From contig JAIWNI010000017.1 in NCBI GenBank assembly GCA_025331435.1, positions 186,001 through 250,000 on the forward strand: DNA of 64,000 nucleotides. Reading direction: 5' to 3'. The notes beneath the pieces are model-generated. The model was not told the origin of the DNA. It saw only the letters and a list, made by a program, of their open reading frames with translations, and did no database searches. Positions 52,435 through 63,016 of this stretch are shown here, in pieces; position 1 is the stretch's first letter, and each line of letters starts with the position of its first letter. Source of the DNA: Choanephora cucurbitarum (taxonomy: Eukaryota > Mucoromycota > Mucoromycetes > Mucorales > Choanephoraceae). Position numbers and translations under genes: made by a program.

Positions 52435-53717
52435 ATGTCTTCTACACTCGATGGCCTTTCTCTTGGTCAACTCTTTCATTCTGGCCAATCTATTCTGACA
52501 CAATTGGAAGATTCAAGCCTTTCAACCATCGATCCAGAATACCAAGCCCAAGTCAATGATGGCATCCAACGTTTAACGCGCGCGGATGATCTAATCTCGA
52601 AACTTCACATTTTCAGCGACAATGAAATCATTGACGACATCAACACAAACGATCTCAAGTTTCTTTTAGTTACAGCCTATCTCGGAAGCCTAACTCTAAA
52701 GCTATGTGGTAAAGATATCGAGCGAAGTGATATATTAAATCGATCTAAGGTAATCTAAACGATAACGGCTTGCAAACTAAAGCTTGTTTGGCATGACTAC
52801 GTCAGCGTTATTGCTTCCTTTTTTTTATCAAACAAGATGTTTAAAGCTGGTTATTTGGTGTGCAAGAAAAAATGTTGACTCACATGCATATTATATAGGA
52901 ATTCTTTCAACGCTTCCTCAGTACTTGTCAGGATCATGAGTTATTGAAAAAGGAGGACATCATGTTGATGCAGCGGCTAAATCACAATGGCAAAGCACCT
53001 TCCCTAGGGGCAGCTCAACAACGTGAGCAAAAGATCGCTCGTTTCAAACGTGAAAAGGCCATTAAAGACCAAATACAACAACTGCGAGAAAGACTTGATC
53101 AAGTTAACGCTAAGCATGGCGAAGACGAAGATCGCGATGTGGATGAAACTGAGCGCGAAATGGTACAAGCATTGATTGAGCTAGAAATTGTGCGATCACT
53201 AGAAAACTGGCATTCGATAGAACAAGAGTTGGTTATGGTGAAAGAAATGGAATCCATGCGAGAGATGATGCAAAGGGCAGGCAAGGACATGACAGTCGAT
53301 CGACGTGAGCCTCCTACCAATACAAGAGCTACATGGGGCAAAGATAAACCTATTTTGACCAAGGAAGGTAAACCTCTTCAGCCTTTTGTGATTACCAACC
53401 AACGCGAGCAGATTCGATCCAAGGTTTTTGGTTATGGGCATAATTTACCTACCATGACCATTGATGAATATCTTGAGCAAGAAATGGCTCAAGGCAATAT
53501 CATTCAGGGAGGGTAACTATATGATCTAGAGAATCAGTTGAGTCCTTTGCTGATATGTATTGATGTTTTTTCTTTTAGTGGAGAACCTCCTGAAAAGCCG
53601 CTTATTGATGATAATGATTATGAAGCTCAAGATGCAGAGACAATGAAAAAGAGAGAATGGGACGAGTTTGTTGAAGCAAATCCAAGAGGTGCTGGTAACA
53701 GAGGAAATAAAGGCTGA
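52435..53717 (+). CDS. TAP42/IGBP1 (alpha4) family, PP2A-associated TOR pathway protein
   Basis: Binds the catalytic subunits of PP2A-type phosphatases; in yeast TAP42 links TORC1 to phosphatase control, and in animals alpha4 protects PP2A. Three exons: MSSTLDGLSLGQLFHSG, through CGKDIERSDILNRSK, joined to EFFQRFLSTCQDHELLKKED; a long second exon; and a last exon starting GEPPEKPLIDDNDYEAQD. The first part is the TPR-like helical bundle. The conserved C-terminal half has KIARFKREKAIKDQIQQL, RATWGKDKPILTKEGKPLQP, FVITNQREQIRSKVFGYGHN and LPTMTIDEYLEQEMAQGNII. The end, KKREWDEFVEANPRGAGNRG, is the usual family tail. All family landmarks are present at the normal length. Confidence 0.93.
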
Positions 53718-54221
53718 GGAAATACTTTCCCATCCTTTCTATGCATTGGATCATTACGAAATTCATCCTTTTTTCATGTATGGTTACTTGCCATTTATTT
53801 ATGTCTTTCTAGTATATGAGCATTCAATTTCTTGGGTGTGTAAGAGCAAGCCATTAAGCTATAGCTTGAAGAGCTATTGTTTTTAAGCATCTTGCTTTTG
53901 AGAGCATATAACACTGCTTGATATTTGTTCTTTGGCATTTCCCTATTCGATAAATGTAAAACTATGTTGCAACTTGGTCACGTGATGGAGTACAGCATGG
54001 CAAGAATTTTCTCGAATAAGCATTAGAGGACCTCTCCTTTTGAGAGAGCACCCCTAAAAGAAATTGATCATCATAGCAAAGAATGTCAAACCAAATCCAT
54101 AACTATAGGCAAAATAAACTCTTGCTTTCCAACACAGTCACAGCTTGACTTTATAGCTTAATTTTGAGTTGAACACACAAATTTTTTCCTCTTTTTCTTC
54201 CCTTTGTATATCAAAAACAAA
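53718..54221. other. intergenic between TAP42 and APRT genes
   Basis: About 500 bases; TAP42 3' sequence, then the APRT promoter with a CACGTG at 53979-53984 and T/C tracts just before the start. Confidence 0.5.
53979..53984. promoter_or_regulatory. CACGTG E-box upstream of APRT
   Basis: A CACGTG palindrome in the context ggtCACGTGatg, 238 bases before the APRT start. GTCACGTG is the core of many class-B bHLH targets, including purine and phosphate regulation in yeasts (Cbf1, Pho4). Only the sequence is certain. Confidence 0.4.
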
Positions 54222-54926
54222 ATGACCAACTACGACATTGAACGTATCAAGAACTTGCTCGGCACTCACAACAATTTCCCCAAGGAGGTACATACGCATA
54301 TTTCATAGTCAAGATACCAGTCTATAACATTAAGCTCCAATATAGGGTATCGTTTTCAAGGACATGTTCCCTGTCTTCCAAGACCCCACTGCTGTTGAAG
54401 CTCTTATCTCCAACATTGTCCACCACATCAACTCTACTTACGAAGAAAAGATTGATGCTGTCGTTGGTAGGTGATTGCTGAATCAACTTTCTTACAACAC
54501 AACTTATTGTTTTTTTTTTCATAGGTCTTGATGCTCGTGGTTTCTTGTTTGGTCCTTTGATTGCCCTCCGCTTGGGTGCTGCTTTCGTTCCCGTTCGTAA
54601 ACAAGGCAAATTGCCTGGTGAATGTGTTCAAGCCACCTATGTTAAGGAATACGGAGAAGTAAGTGATTTGCTTATGATGGTATAGTAGAAACTCATTCCA
54701 TTTCTTTAAGGATGTTTTCGAATTGCAAAAGGCTTCTCTTAAGGAAGGTGCTCGTGTCATTGTTGTTGATGACTTGATTGCCACTGGTGGCTCTGCTGCT
54801 GCTGCTGGCGAATTGATCAAGAAGTGTAACGCCGAAACTGTTGAATACGTTTTCGTCATGGAACTCGATTTCTTGAATGGCTCCAAGAACTTGGATGCCC
54901 CTGTTTACTCTTTGATTCATTTGTAA
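54222..54926 (+). CDS. APT1: adenine phosphoribosyltransferase
   Basis: A cytosolic purine-salvage enzyme that converts adenine and PRPP to AMP. Four exons: [20 protein letters not shown] with [22 protein letters not shown] with [25 protein letters not shown] with [18 protein letters not shown]; and [20 protein letters not shown] with [33 protein letters not shown] is the PRPP-binding loop, and ARGFLFGP and RKQGKLPG are the flexible loop and base-binding parts. About 180 residues, normal for the family. Codon use is biased like the Rieske gene, suggesting high expression. An AATAAA lies 7 bases after the stop. Confidence 0.96.
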
Positions 54927-54932
54927 TTTTAA

Positions 54933-54938
54933 AATAAA
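54933..54938 (+). terminator. poly(A) signal AATAAA after APRT
   Basis: AATAAA 7 bases after the stop at 54926. Confidence 0.5.
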
Positions 54939-55524
54939 TGGTGTAATATACAATAAGCGTGTGTTACAGTCCTTTCGATTTGTGCTTTTTCTAAACTGAA
55001 GACGAGACAGAAAAAAGCTCAAGGACGCAAAAAGCGCAAGTATCTTCTCTGATAGCTAACTACATCTTTTTGCAGTCATCTTTCAATTAATATTTGTTAT
55101 TTTGTTCAGAAATGAAAGTTTGTCTTAACCTTATCTTACAATACATACTGAGTTGAGCTATAATTTAGCATTGTGTACAATATGGTATTAGAATCATTGT
55201 TTCTTGTACTCGTAATTACATTAACTGTGTTGGAAGAAAAGGACCACAAAAGAAAATAACAGATATAATCTTAATACCATTGTTTTCTGTACTAAGATTC
55301 TGATCGAATAGTCCATCTTGTATTTACACTGCTCGCAACGAGCATAAAGAGCTCCATCCTCTTCTATATAGTGAAAAGCGAACAAGTCTGTAAATGAGAA
55401 AATTAAGTAATGGAACAAAGGAGAGAGAGAAAAGCAATTAGAGTTGTGCACCTTTAGCGTTAGTACCAAAGCTTAACTTTGTGTTCGACACAAATATCTG
55501 TCACTTTCCTTTTTTGTAGAGTAA

Positions 55525-55650
55525 GTCAATAAAAAAATTACTCACGATGTATACTTCAACGATCAACTGACCGAGAGGCGGATGAAATTACTCAATAAAG
55601 CAGACTTGTATCGTATGCGCAGAGAGCTAGGTTTTCAAATTTGTATATAA
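55525..55650 (+). pseudogene. short coding relic, possibly from a non-LTR element
   Basis: An open frame without an ATG reads KITHDVYFNDQLTERRMKLL and then NKADLYRMRRELGFQICI before a TAA at 55648-55650. The pattern 'V(Y/F)xNDxLTxxRxKLLxxA' is seen near the C-terminus of ORF1-like proteins of several mobile elements and of baculovirus FP-like proteins. No upstream exon is visible. It is most likely the broken tail of an element. Confidence 0.35.
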
Positions 55651-55723
55651 GCGTCTACTTTGACACCTGCTTTTTTCACTTCTCATTTAGATCCAGTTTG
55701 ATTGAGAGTCGCAAAAGATATTT

Positions 55724-56617
55724 ATGCTTGCACGCTTTGTACCATTCTCTATCGCCATTGTAACACCGTTCAACCAGAAAGGCACTCTCGATTTAGCTGC
55801 GGTGCCTAAAGTTGTTCAATATTACCTGAACCAAGGAGCACCTGGTTTGCTCGTCAGTGGAAGCACTGGCGAACAGCACTGTATGACAATAGAAGAACGC
55901 AAGCAGTTATTTCATCAAGTTTCAACTACGGTGGCAGGAAAATGCCCGTTGTATGCGGGTGTAGCAGCATTCAAGACCCAAGACGCAGTAGAACTAGTCA
56001 AGGCAGCTGAGGAGGCAGGCTTCACTGGCATCATGCTAGGCTTTCCACCTTATCGAAGACCTAGCCAACAAGAGGCTCTGAGTTACGTCAAACAAGTAGC
56101 AGAAGCTGCTCCAGAGTTACCGTTCTTCCTTTACAACAATCCTCCACGTAATGGATTTGATCTGGAACCAGAAACATTTGTGCAAATTTTGAAAGAAGCA
56201 AGTAATATATATGGACTAAAAGAAGCAGGCAAAGAAGAGAACATTAACCGAGTAAAGTCGCTTTTGGAAAGAGAAAAACTGGATCAGATGAGTTTTTTCT
56301 CAGGATCAGATAAATCCTTTGTGGATGACTTTTCGCGCTTTGGTTACACGGGATTGACTTCTGTAGCTGGTAGTGTTTACCCTTCCGAGGTCAAGCGTGT
56401 AGTAGAGCACCTTGTAGGCGGGCGGATTGAGGAAGCCGAACAGGTTATGCAATCAATCGTACCTGGTATTGAACTATTGCAAAAAGCTGGAATGTTGCAA
56501 AGCATCAAGTATATTTTACGCAAAAGAAACGTACCAGTAGGTTATTGTATTTCACCACTCTTAGATATTTCAGACGAGCATAAAAGAGCAATTGATGAAC
56601 ATTTCTCTTTAGACTAG
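55724..56617 (+). CDS. DapA/HOGA-family class I aldolase (DHDPS-like), intronless
   Basis: A 297-codon single-exon TIM-barrel protein of the dihydrodipicolinate synthase family (pyruvate-dependent class I aldolases and lyases). The pyruvate-binding motif is SGSTGE at residues 45-50 (GTTGE in DapA), Tyr137 lies in FLYNNPPRNG, and the Schiff-base Lys166 lies in YGLKEAG. FSGSDKSFVDDF and GYTGLTSVAGSVYP match the later barrel strands. Fungi make lysine by the aminoadipate route, so this is unlikely to be a true DHDPS; relatives act on 4-hydroxy-2-oxoglutarate, sialic acid, sugar acids or hydroxyproline breakdown products. The lack of introns in an intron-rich neighbourhood hints at bacterial ancestry. 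No mitochondrial presequence is clear. The start at 55724 is the first ATG in frame. Confidence 0.9.
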   Translation: MLARFVPFSIAIVTPFNQKGTLDLAAVPKVVQYYLNQGAPGLLVSGSTGEQHCMTIEERKQLFHQVSTTVAGKCPLYAGVAAFKTQDAVELVKAAEEAGFTGIMLGFPPYRRPSQQEALSYVKQVAEAAPELPFFLYNNPPRNGFDLEPETFVQILKEASNIYGLKEAGKEENINRVKSLLEREKLDQMSFFSGSDKSFVDDFSRFGYTGLTSVAGSVYPSEVKRVVEHLVGGRIEEAEQVMQSIVPGIELLQKAGMLQSIKYILRKRNVPVGYCISPLLDISDEHKRAIDEHFSLD

Positions 56618-56623
56618 AATAAA
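56618..56623 (+). terminator. poly(A) signal AATAAA immediately after the DapA-like stop
   Basis: AATAAA abuts the TAG stop at 56615-56617, as after the P450 gene. Its presence suggests the gene has been adapted to host expression. Confidence 0.5.
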
Positions 56624-57829
56624 TGTTTATTAATGCTTGTGAAGTGCTATACATTATTATGTGAGACATGATCCTAAAAGAGAAAAGGTTATTTAAGTTA
56701 GTCTTTGATATGTGTGTTGTGGCAAAAAGTATGATGGAAGGTTCCGATGTGTTGATATAGTCTGATAAGTAGCTATAAAGCGATCACTAAGGGAGAAACA
56801 AAAAGTTTATAGCCTCTTGTACGTATAAACGTATAACCTTAGATATACAAATAGTCAAATTTTTGCTTTTGCGTCTCTTAAAATCTTAGGTATGTGAAGC
56901 CTCGCCGAGCTAGGCTTGAGCAATAGTTTTAGAAAATCTAAACCTATTCAATTGAATGAGTATTTTCCAAGACGATTCGAACAAAAAAAGCAGGTATTGA
57001 TACAAAGAGACATGTATTGCAGTTCCTTGAGCATTTTTTCCTTGCATTTACTATAAAAGGCAGTGTCCAATTTGATGCAAAGTGTGTACTGTAGTATTAA
57101 GACAAATGTCCAACTTGTAATAAAGTACAAAAACTATTTTAATATAATGGATACCCTTAGGCTGATTGCATAAGAATGAACGGTATTGTCTTGATATGAA
57201 TTATATTTAGAAGTACTATAGCCAAGTACATGTGAGCAAAACTGTTTTTGTCGTCAGAATGTTACTTTCTTGATGCGCTAAAAATAGCTTGCTGTTGTTT
57301 TTTTCAGGGCAAAACATAATCAACAAAGATTCCTAAGGATCAAGTTGCATCCTAGTTTTCTTTTACAGTATAATCAAATTTGTGAAACAAAAAAAATGGC
57401 TATTGGTTGTTCCTGCTATTGTTGTTGTTGTTTCGATAGTTAGAACAACGTGTTTGATAACATTTTTTAAGAAAATTCTGTCAGATTTTTTTCTTACTAA
57501 TAGGACTGTCAATAGAAGGTACATGCTGTACAAGAACACAACTGCTGCTTGCATACATGTATTTATGACATTAATGGTCACCTGCTGCAAGCTTTTTGTA
57601 GTTCAATGCATAAGTCATAGCAATTACTTCATTATTTGTTGTAGCTGATGAATATTTAATTTAGCCTCCCAAGTCATATAGACTACCGTCTTTAACTGAA
57701 TCTATTTGATTAGTATGATAGAAAAAAGAATTGTAATAATAGACAGTTTATTAGACAGTTTATGAGTATATAATAGGATAAAAGTAACAAGATTACAACG
57801 AAATGATTCTTTTTATACAGATGCTGCTC
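56618..57829. other. intergenic between DapA-like gene and chitinase
   Basis: The 3' ends of two convergent genes. Short frames only (for example at 57382-57648); none has a domain or fitting composition. Confidence 0.5.
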
Positions 57830-59410
57830 TTATTGTCTTACAGCTTGCAATGACTTCAATAAAGTATTGCTGGAGTCATCCATCTCAAGAGACCAGATCA
57901 TGACACCTCCTAGTTTTTGGCTCTTTACATAGTTGGCTTTTCCTTTAAGTGACTTGGCATTGTCAAAAGTCAAGACCTTGTTACCCTTATTGTTGAAAGC
58001 GTAAGGTGTCATAGAGCGGCTATCCCAATAGGCCTTCCAACCATGTTGTTGCTTAATGATACCATCAGCAACAACAGATCTCCATTGGTAGTTTCCAGAG
58101 TAACTCTTCGTGGAACCAGGACACCCATCAGCAGCATACTCATCGTATTTGTCACCCTTAATGCTACCCTTATTGGACAACTTCACATAAAGGCCAGTAG
58201 AGGATGTCACCTTTTGTTTTGTTTGCAAGATGGTACCATAGAATGGCATACCAGCTACCAATTGATTCTTGGAAATACCTGCCTTGTGCCATGCGTCAAT
58301 GGATTGGACTACACTGCTTTCGTAATATTTCTCGCTTGACGCTTTGTAAGGAGCATTGGGACCGGCTTGATTCATCCAGCTACCACTTATATCGTAAGAC
58401 TATTTTTTCAGTGAGAAATTAGCATTGCTTTAGTAAGCCTAAAGAAAAAAGAGTAATTTACCATGATGTAAAAAGAATCAACATTAGCAGCCCATGCTTT
58501 GTCTAAACGGCTGATTGGGTGGCCTTTTTCATCGTTAAATGGTCTTGTGCTGACAGCTAAAGTGATCATTTTGTGAGCCTTGGTGAATTTGGCATCCAAT
58601 GATTTTCTTAGCAACTTGATAAAAGTAAGGTAGTTGGCAGTATCCTTCTTGTTTCTATAGAACAGCATTAGTTTGTTATGTCATGGAGAAGCACATATAT
58701 ATATAGAATATATGCCACTTGCCTTTGGTTACATGTCATACCGTTGGGGTCGTTAGGATATTCTATTTAGTATAAGGAGAAATTAATGGATTATTCTTTA
58801 TATGGTAAGGTCTGTGCATCTATCATGATAAACTTTACCCCAATCGAGATTGACACCATCCAAGTTATGTTCTGAAACAAGTTGTACAATGTTCTTGGCC
58901 AATTTCTTACGGCTTGCGTCTGTTCGGACCAAAGAGCTAAAATATTTAGAGCCGCTCCAACTAGAGAGATTGAACTGACTGATGAGCTTTCTTTTCTGTT
59001 ATCTTAATTTATTTCTACATTACCCTCCGACACTAATGCTGACACCAACATTGTGTTGATGGGCCTTGTTGGTAACTTGTGTATCGAAAAAATAATAATT
59101 AATAAGTAAAGTAGGACAAGATTCCCATTTTTCTAAAGTAAGAAAACTTACAAGATTGCAATGAGCTACTGGTGAATCCTTTCATATTGCCTTGAGCATC
59201 AGGTTCAGAGAAAGAATAGACAACATGATCAAGCAAATTCCAGTTGACTGATTTGGGCAATTCCCAATCAACTACATAGGCTATCAATCGATGCTTGCCG
59301 TATGTCTTTTTGGAAGCAGCACGCTTTTCAATGTCTGAGGCATTCACTGCTGCGAAACTGAAAAACAAAAGCAGAATAGGTATAAAGAGACCAATTGTCT
59401 GGGATCGCAT
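57830..59410 (-). CDS. secreted GH18 chitinase
   Basis: Glycoside hydrolase family 18, about 410 residues in six or so exons. The signal peptide is TIGLFIPILLLFFSFAAVNA, followed by a dibasic EKR processing site. The barrel runs through RLIAYVVDWELPKSVNWNLL, DHVVYSFSEPDAQGNMKGF, VGVSISVGGWSGSKYFSSL (SxGG motif), LDGVNLDWEYPNDPNG (active site, the Glu split by an intron), YDISGSWMNQAGPNAPY, QLVAGMPFYGTIL and VMIWSLEMDD (barrel end). The usual DxxDxDxE has Asn at the second Asp (DGVNLDWE), while the catalytic Glu and the Asp two before it are kept. No chitin-binding module is seen. It probably acts in cell-wall remodelling or chitin degradation. Confidence 0.93.
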
Positions 59411-59690
59411 CAGATACAGTTTTATATAAAGAAAAAAGAGAAAAAGGGAAGTAAAGAAAATGTATAGAGCAAGAAAAGGGAAAGAAGAAAAAAGAGAAGG
59501 GAAACCGATTGACTTTTATACCGACAAAAAGATTATTTGGGCCTGATAGAACAATCGATGTCAAGATACATGCACGCCATATATAATATAATCATATATT
59601 ATGCACAAAAAGAAATGCAATACGATACCAGCCAAAATTAAATTAGTTAAACAATTAAATTTTGAGCACAAAAAAAGCAATAATAATCCT

Positions 59691-60966
59691 TTATTCGGCA
59701 GAGCGCCTCTTGAAAGGTAAATGTTTTCTGTCTTTGGCAGTATTCTTCTTGCGACGCTTTTCTAAAATACGGTCCACACTCTTAGCACCCAACTTTTCGT
59801 ACCGATCCATTAGGTCCAATTTGCGTTTCTCAGCTAATTACGAAAGTTAATAAAAAAACACAGAGAATACAATAAAGTGGGTACTCACATCGCTTCAAGA
59901 AATAGGGTGTCTTGCCCTGCTTAACCAATTCTGCTTCTTGCTTCTTACGCTCACGGAACAACGCTTGTTTTCTCTTCTTCTCTTGATCCTGTTTCTCAGC
60001 AGATACCTACAATGACACAAAATAAGCTACTTATTTCTAAAAACTAGCTCATCAATTGTACCATCTTGATCAAAAGACCTTTGAGTTTTTCTGCTTCTTC
60101 GGGATCCTTTTCCTTTTTCAGGCGTTGTCTCAACATGTCCATTTCGGATTTCTTGTAATCATTCAGGAACCCATATGATTTTTCGAATAAGTCCTGATTT
60201 AATTGACCAGATAATTTATCAAAACGTGGATCCCTTCGTTTCTATATAATTGTTGTTATACAAATCAACCTTAAATCTGCTTTCATTTTTCTCAATTATA
60301 CCTCCGCTTGAACAGGCACAACTTCTCTAAAACGTCCAACAGCACGCTTCGATGACACTTCCATAGGTCTAGATAATTGTCAATAAGCGCTTTGAAAATC
60401 TCAGATTCCTTGGTACATTACCTATGCTTGTTTTCGCGCTTCATGTCGTCTTTGGTTAGTTTGACTTTGTTGGTCTTTTTGATTTTAGTGGCTGCTCCCT
60501 TCAAATCTTTTAGAATCTGCTCTTTGGATATCTTTGATTTCTTGTCATGACTATGATCTTTCATTCCCATTTTGCCTTTGATTTCAGCAAGTTGCTCGAA
60601 TGAAACGTGTGCTAAATCTATACAAGAAAAAAGACATTTTAGCTCAGAAAAGGTAGAATTGTAAACAACAAGTATGAGCTATTTGCCTCTCTTAATTTTA
60701 GCTAATTGAGCAGCCTTATCGTCTTCTTCGTCATCTTCCTCATACTCGTCTTCGTTTTCTTCTTCCTCTTCGTCAGATTCGTCAAGATCGCTCTAGTAGT
60801 AAAAAAAAAGAGAGAGAGAGGTGAGATCTTGGAAAAGAATAGAAAAAAAAAAGAAAAAGCTGATCTCTACTTCGTCATGCACTTCCTCTTCTTCCTGGCT
60901 ATCATAAGCATAACCATCCTGGTCAGAGTCAGAGTCTTCTTCAAACTGTTTCTTTTTAATAGCCAT
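59691..60966 (-). CDS. RRP36: rRNA biogenesis protein RRP36
   Basis: A nucleolar protein for early pre-rRNA cleavages in the small-subunit processome. About six exons. It starts MAIKKKQFEEDSDSDQDGYA, followed by a long acidic Glu/Asp run, then HVSFEQLAEIKGKMGMKDHS and KHRPMEVSSKRAVGRFREVV. The family core is RRDPRFDKLSGQLNQDLFEK with SYGFLNDYKKSEMDMLRQRL. EKDPEEAEKLKGLLIKMVS follows, and a basic C-terminus ends with GKTPYFLKR, DRYEKLGAKSVDRILEKRRK and LPFKRRSAE. DPRFD and FLNDYKKSE are the hallmark RRP36 motifs. The neighbouring chitinase reads away from it on the same strand. Confidence 0.94.
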
Positions 60967-62572
60967 ATGTATAGTTTAATGCACTATAAGGAAATACTTT
61001 TTTTTTTCGAAGGTAAAAATAATGAGCCTAAAAAGCCACTGTCCTGCGGCATTGAGCTTTTTGACTTTAAAACTACGCAGAGCAGCACTCTTTGATCATT
61101 TGCATGACAAAGGAAATAATACTTGACGCTTTTGTGAAATTCGCGAATTTGAAGCAATGTGTTCTGATTCAACAATGTATTTATTAGCAAATAACTGAAG
61201 ATACAAAGTACTTTTGATGAAGATTACCGTTTATAGGTCTTAATCAAGAGCAAGAATTGCCAGTTCAGGCTGGTTGGCATTTTGTGGTGATGATAAGATA
61301 CAATAAAAAAAGAAAGCTTAGAAAATTATTAGACATTCAAACGCCTTCTTAGTGAAGAAAAAAACATTATTTTGCTTTGAACCAGTAGGTTAATGATTGG
61401 ACAGTTTCAAAACAACTAATAAAAATAGAACATTTTTAGAGAAAACGTTTTTATTCGTTGTATGAAAGAGCCTGAATGTTATTTTGATATAGTGAACATA
61501 TTAGTACAAAAACTGTTAAACGCAGGTACTGATGTGAATTCTGACAATAAATTCAATGACTACAATACTCGCATATAGCAATTGGACTGAAAACAGAAGT
61601 TATTGATCAATACACTTCACCTTTCTAAGGCAGATCATAATTTTAATACGCGAATTGTGAAAAGTCTGTCTGACTTACGCAACGAAGATGATCAATAACA
61701 GCCCATATCTTCTTCAAAAAGATTATCCAATCAACGTATATGAATTCTTGAGTGAGGTCAACGTATGCTATCATCTCTATTCTCAATTGCAACAGTCAAA
61801 AAACAGCTTGATGCTTACGCTTTGTAAATCCGTGTCTGATGATGACGAGGGCTGAAATCTTGATTTGGATCCCATTTTAGTTGATTATATTGTTCAAAAG
61901 CTCTGCAAGTCGATTGCAATCAAAATGAAATCTGCTGTGCTAGTTTTGATTTAATTGTGCATCAATAAGCACTACAGAATTAGAGTTTCCTTTACTATGA
62001 CATTTTTCTCCTTACAAACCAACGCCTAGTGGTTTGTGGATGGTATTTTTAAGTCCAGCTAATATTCAGGCATTTAACCACATTTGTTCAATTTCACCAT
62101 ATTCAGTAATTACTACTATTTAACACCAAGTCTTCTACTCTGACTGCATCATGTTTGTTTGTGGTAGGGGGGGTAGGTAGGTTAAAACAAATGTCGACTA
62201 TATTCACCTCGGGTAGTGTTGTTTTCTTCCTCCTTTTGACATTGCAACAGATGGTCTATTAGTCCACTAACCAACTCTTGGTATAACTGTTTTCCTGCTA
62301 CTTGTGTAATATGTCTCTGAGCGACGTCCGATCTTTTGATAATTTTACTTGCATGTTTTTTCGTGCAGTAATTAGATCAATGCGGATGCAAAAGTAGTTT
62401 TCATCATGGAAGAAAATTGTTTGTTTGGAAGCATCAATTATTGTAGATAATATCTGTGTTTTTACAAATGGTATAGTTGATCTAGCAAAAAAAAAAATAC
62501 TAATGATGAAAGAGTATTATTTCAATTCGGTTTTTCTCTTCCTCTTCTTTTATTTCTTTTCTTGGGCATAAT
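60967..62572. other. intergenic, 1.6 kb, with one possible relic
   Basis: No intact gene. It carries the RRP36 leader and promoter near 60967, an interrupted frame (61688-61954), and the promoter of the PPxY gene in the last 100 bases. Confidence 0.45.
61688..61954 (+). pseudogene. interrupted 89-codon frame of unknown family
   Basis: From ATG at 61688 the frame reads MINNSPYLLQKDYPINVYEF, then YHLYSQLQQSKNSLMLTLCK and SVSDDDEG to TGA at 61853-61855. It continues as NLDLDPILVDYIVQKLCKSI to a TAA at 61952. The composition on both sides of the single stop is protein-like. I do not recognise it. It could be a relic, or a real small gene with a misplaced intron. Confidence 0.3.
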
Positions 62573-63016
62573 ATGGTCATGGACGAAAAAAGGTTGGGCA
62601 ATACAGCCGAAAATGTACCAATAGCATTTATTCTTTTGGAAAGAAATCCATCGCCACCTAAATACGAACATGTTATAGAAAACAACCCTCCTCCTCCAAG
62701 CTATATGCATTCAGCCGTTCGATTACAATACCATAACCAACCATATATAACTGATGTAGAACAATATGAATTTCGCCGCCAACATGACATACGTTATGCC
62801 AGTGCTGCTGAAGATATACAGAATGATACTTTTTCAACTATAGCCAGATTACCATTCCGCAAGCGACTAGTATATTATATGCGCTCGTGGCTATCCACTA
62901 TTCATGAAAGTCGACTAGTATTTTTTGCTTTTTTCTTTGTTGGATCTCTAGTTACTATGGGGCTATTGGTTTCGTTTATTGCTATTCCAAGTTTAATGAA
63001 GAAAACATCCTTATAG
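62573..63016 (+). CDS. small single-pass membrane protein with two PPxY motifs
   Basis: 147 codons, no intron. It has PPKY at residues 28-31 and PPSY at 41-44, both WW-domain ligands of the Rsp5/NEDD4 ubiquitin-ligase type, in a disordered, Pro/Asn-rich N-terminus. A basic segment (FRKRLVYYMRSW) comes just before one membrane helix, about residues 115-140 (LVFFAFFFVGSLVTMGLLVS), and there is a short tail (MKKTSL). The start may instead be the second ATG (62579). Small PPxY membrane proteins serve as Rsp5 adaptors in yeast; this role is inferred from the motifs. It lies near another PPxY gene on the minus strand. Confidence 0.7.
   Translation: MVMDEKRLGNTAENVPIAFILLERNPSPPKYEHVIENNPPPPSYMHSAVRLQYHNQPYITDVEQYEFRRQHDIRYASAAEDIQNDTFSTIARLPFRKRLVYYMRSWLSTIHESRLVFFAFFFVGSLVTMGLLVSFIAIPSLMKKTSL

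Larger units (their letters stand above)
54927..55723. other. intergenic between APRT and DapA-like genes
   Basis: No intact gene. It contains APRT 3' sequence, a possible element relic (55525-55650) and, in the last 80 bases, the promoter or leader of the DapA-like gene. Confidence 0.45.

Noticed and set aside
54322..55022. Minus-strand frames opposite APRT
   Set aside because: They overlap a highly conserved enzyme on the other strand and have no motif of their own.
50417..61000. A secondary-metabolite cluster around the P450
   Set aside because: Its neighbours are housekeeping genes (TAP42, APRT, RRP36); there is no synthase, transporter or cluster regulator.
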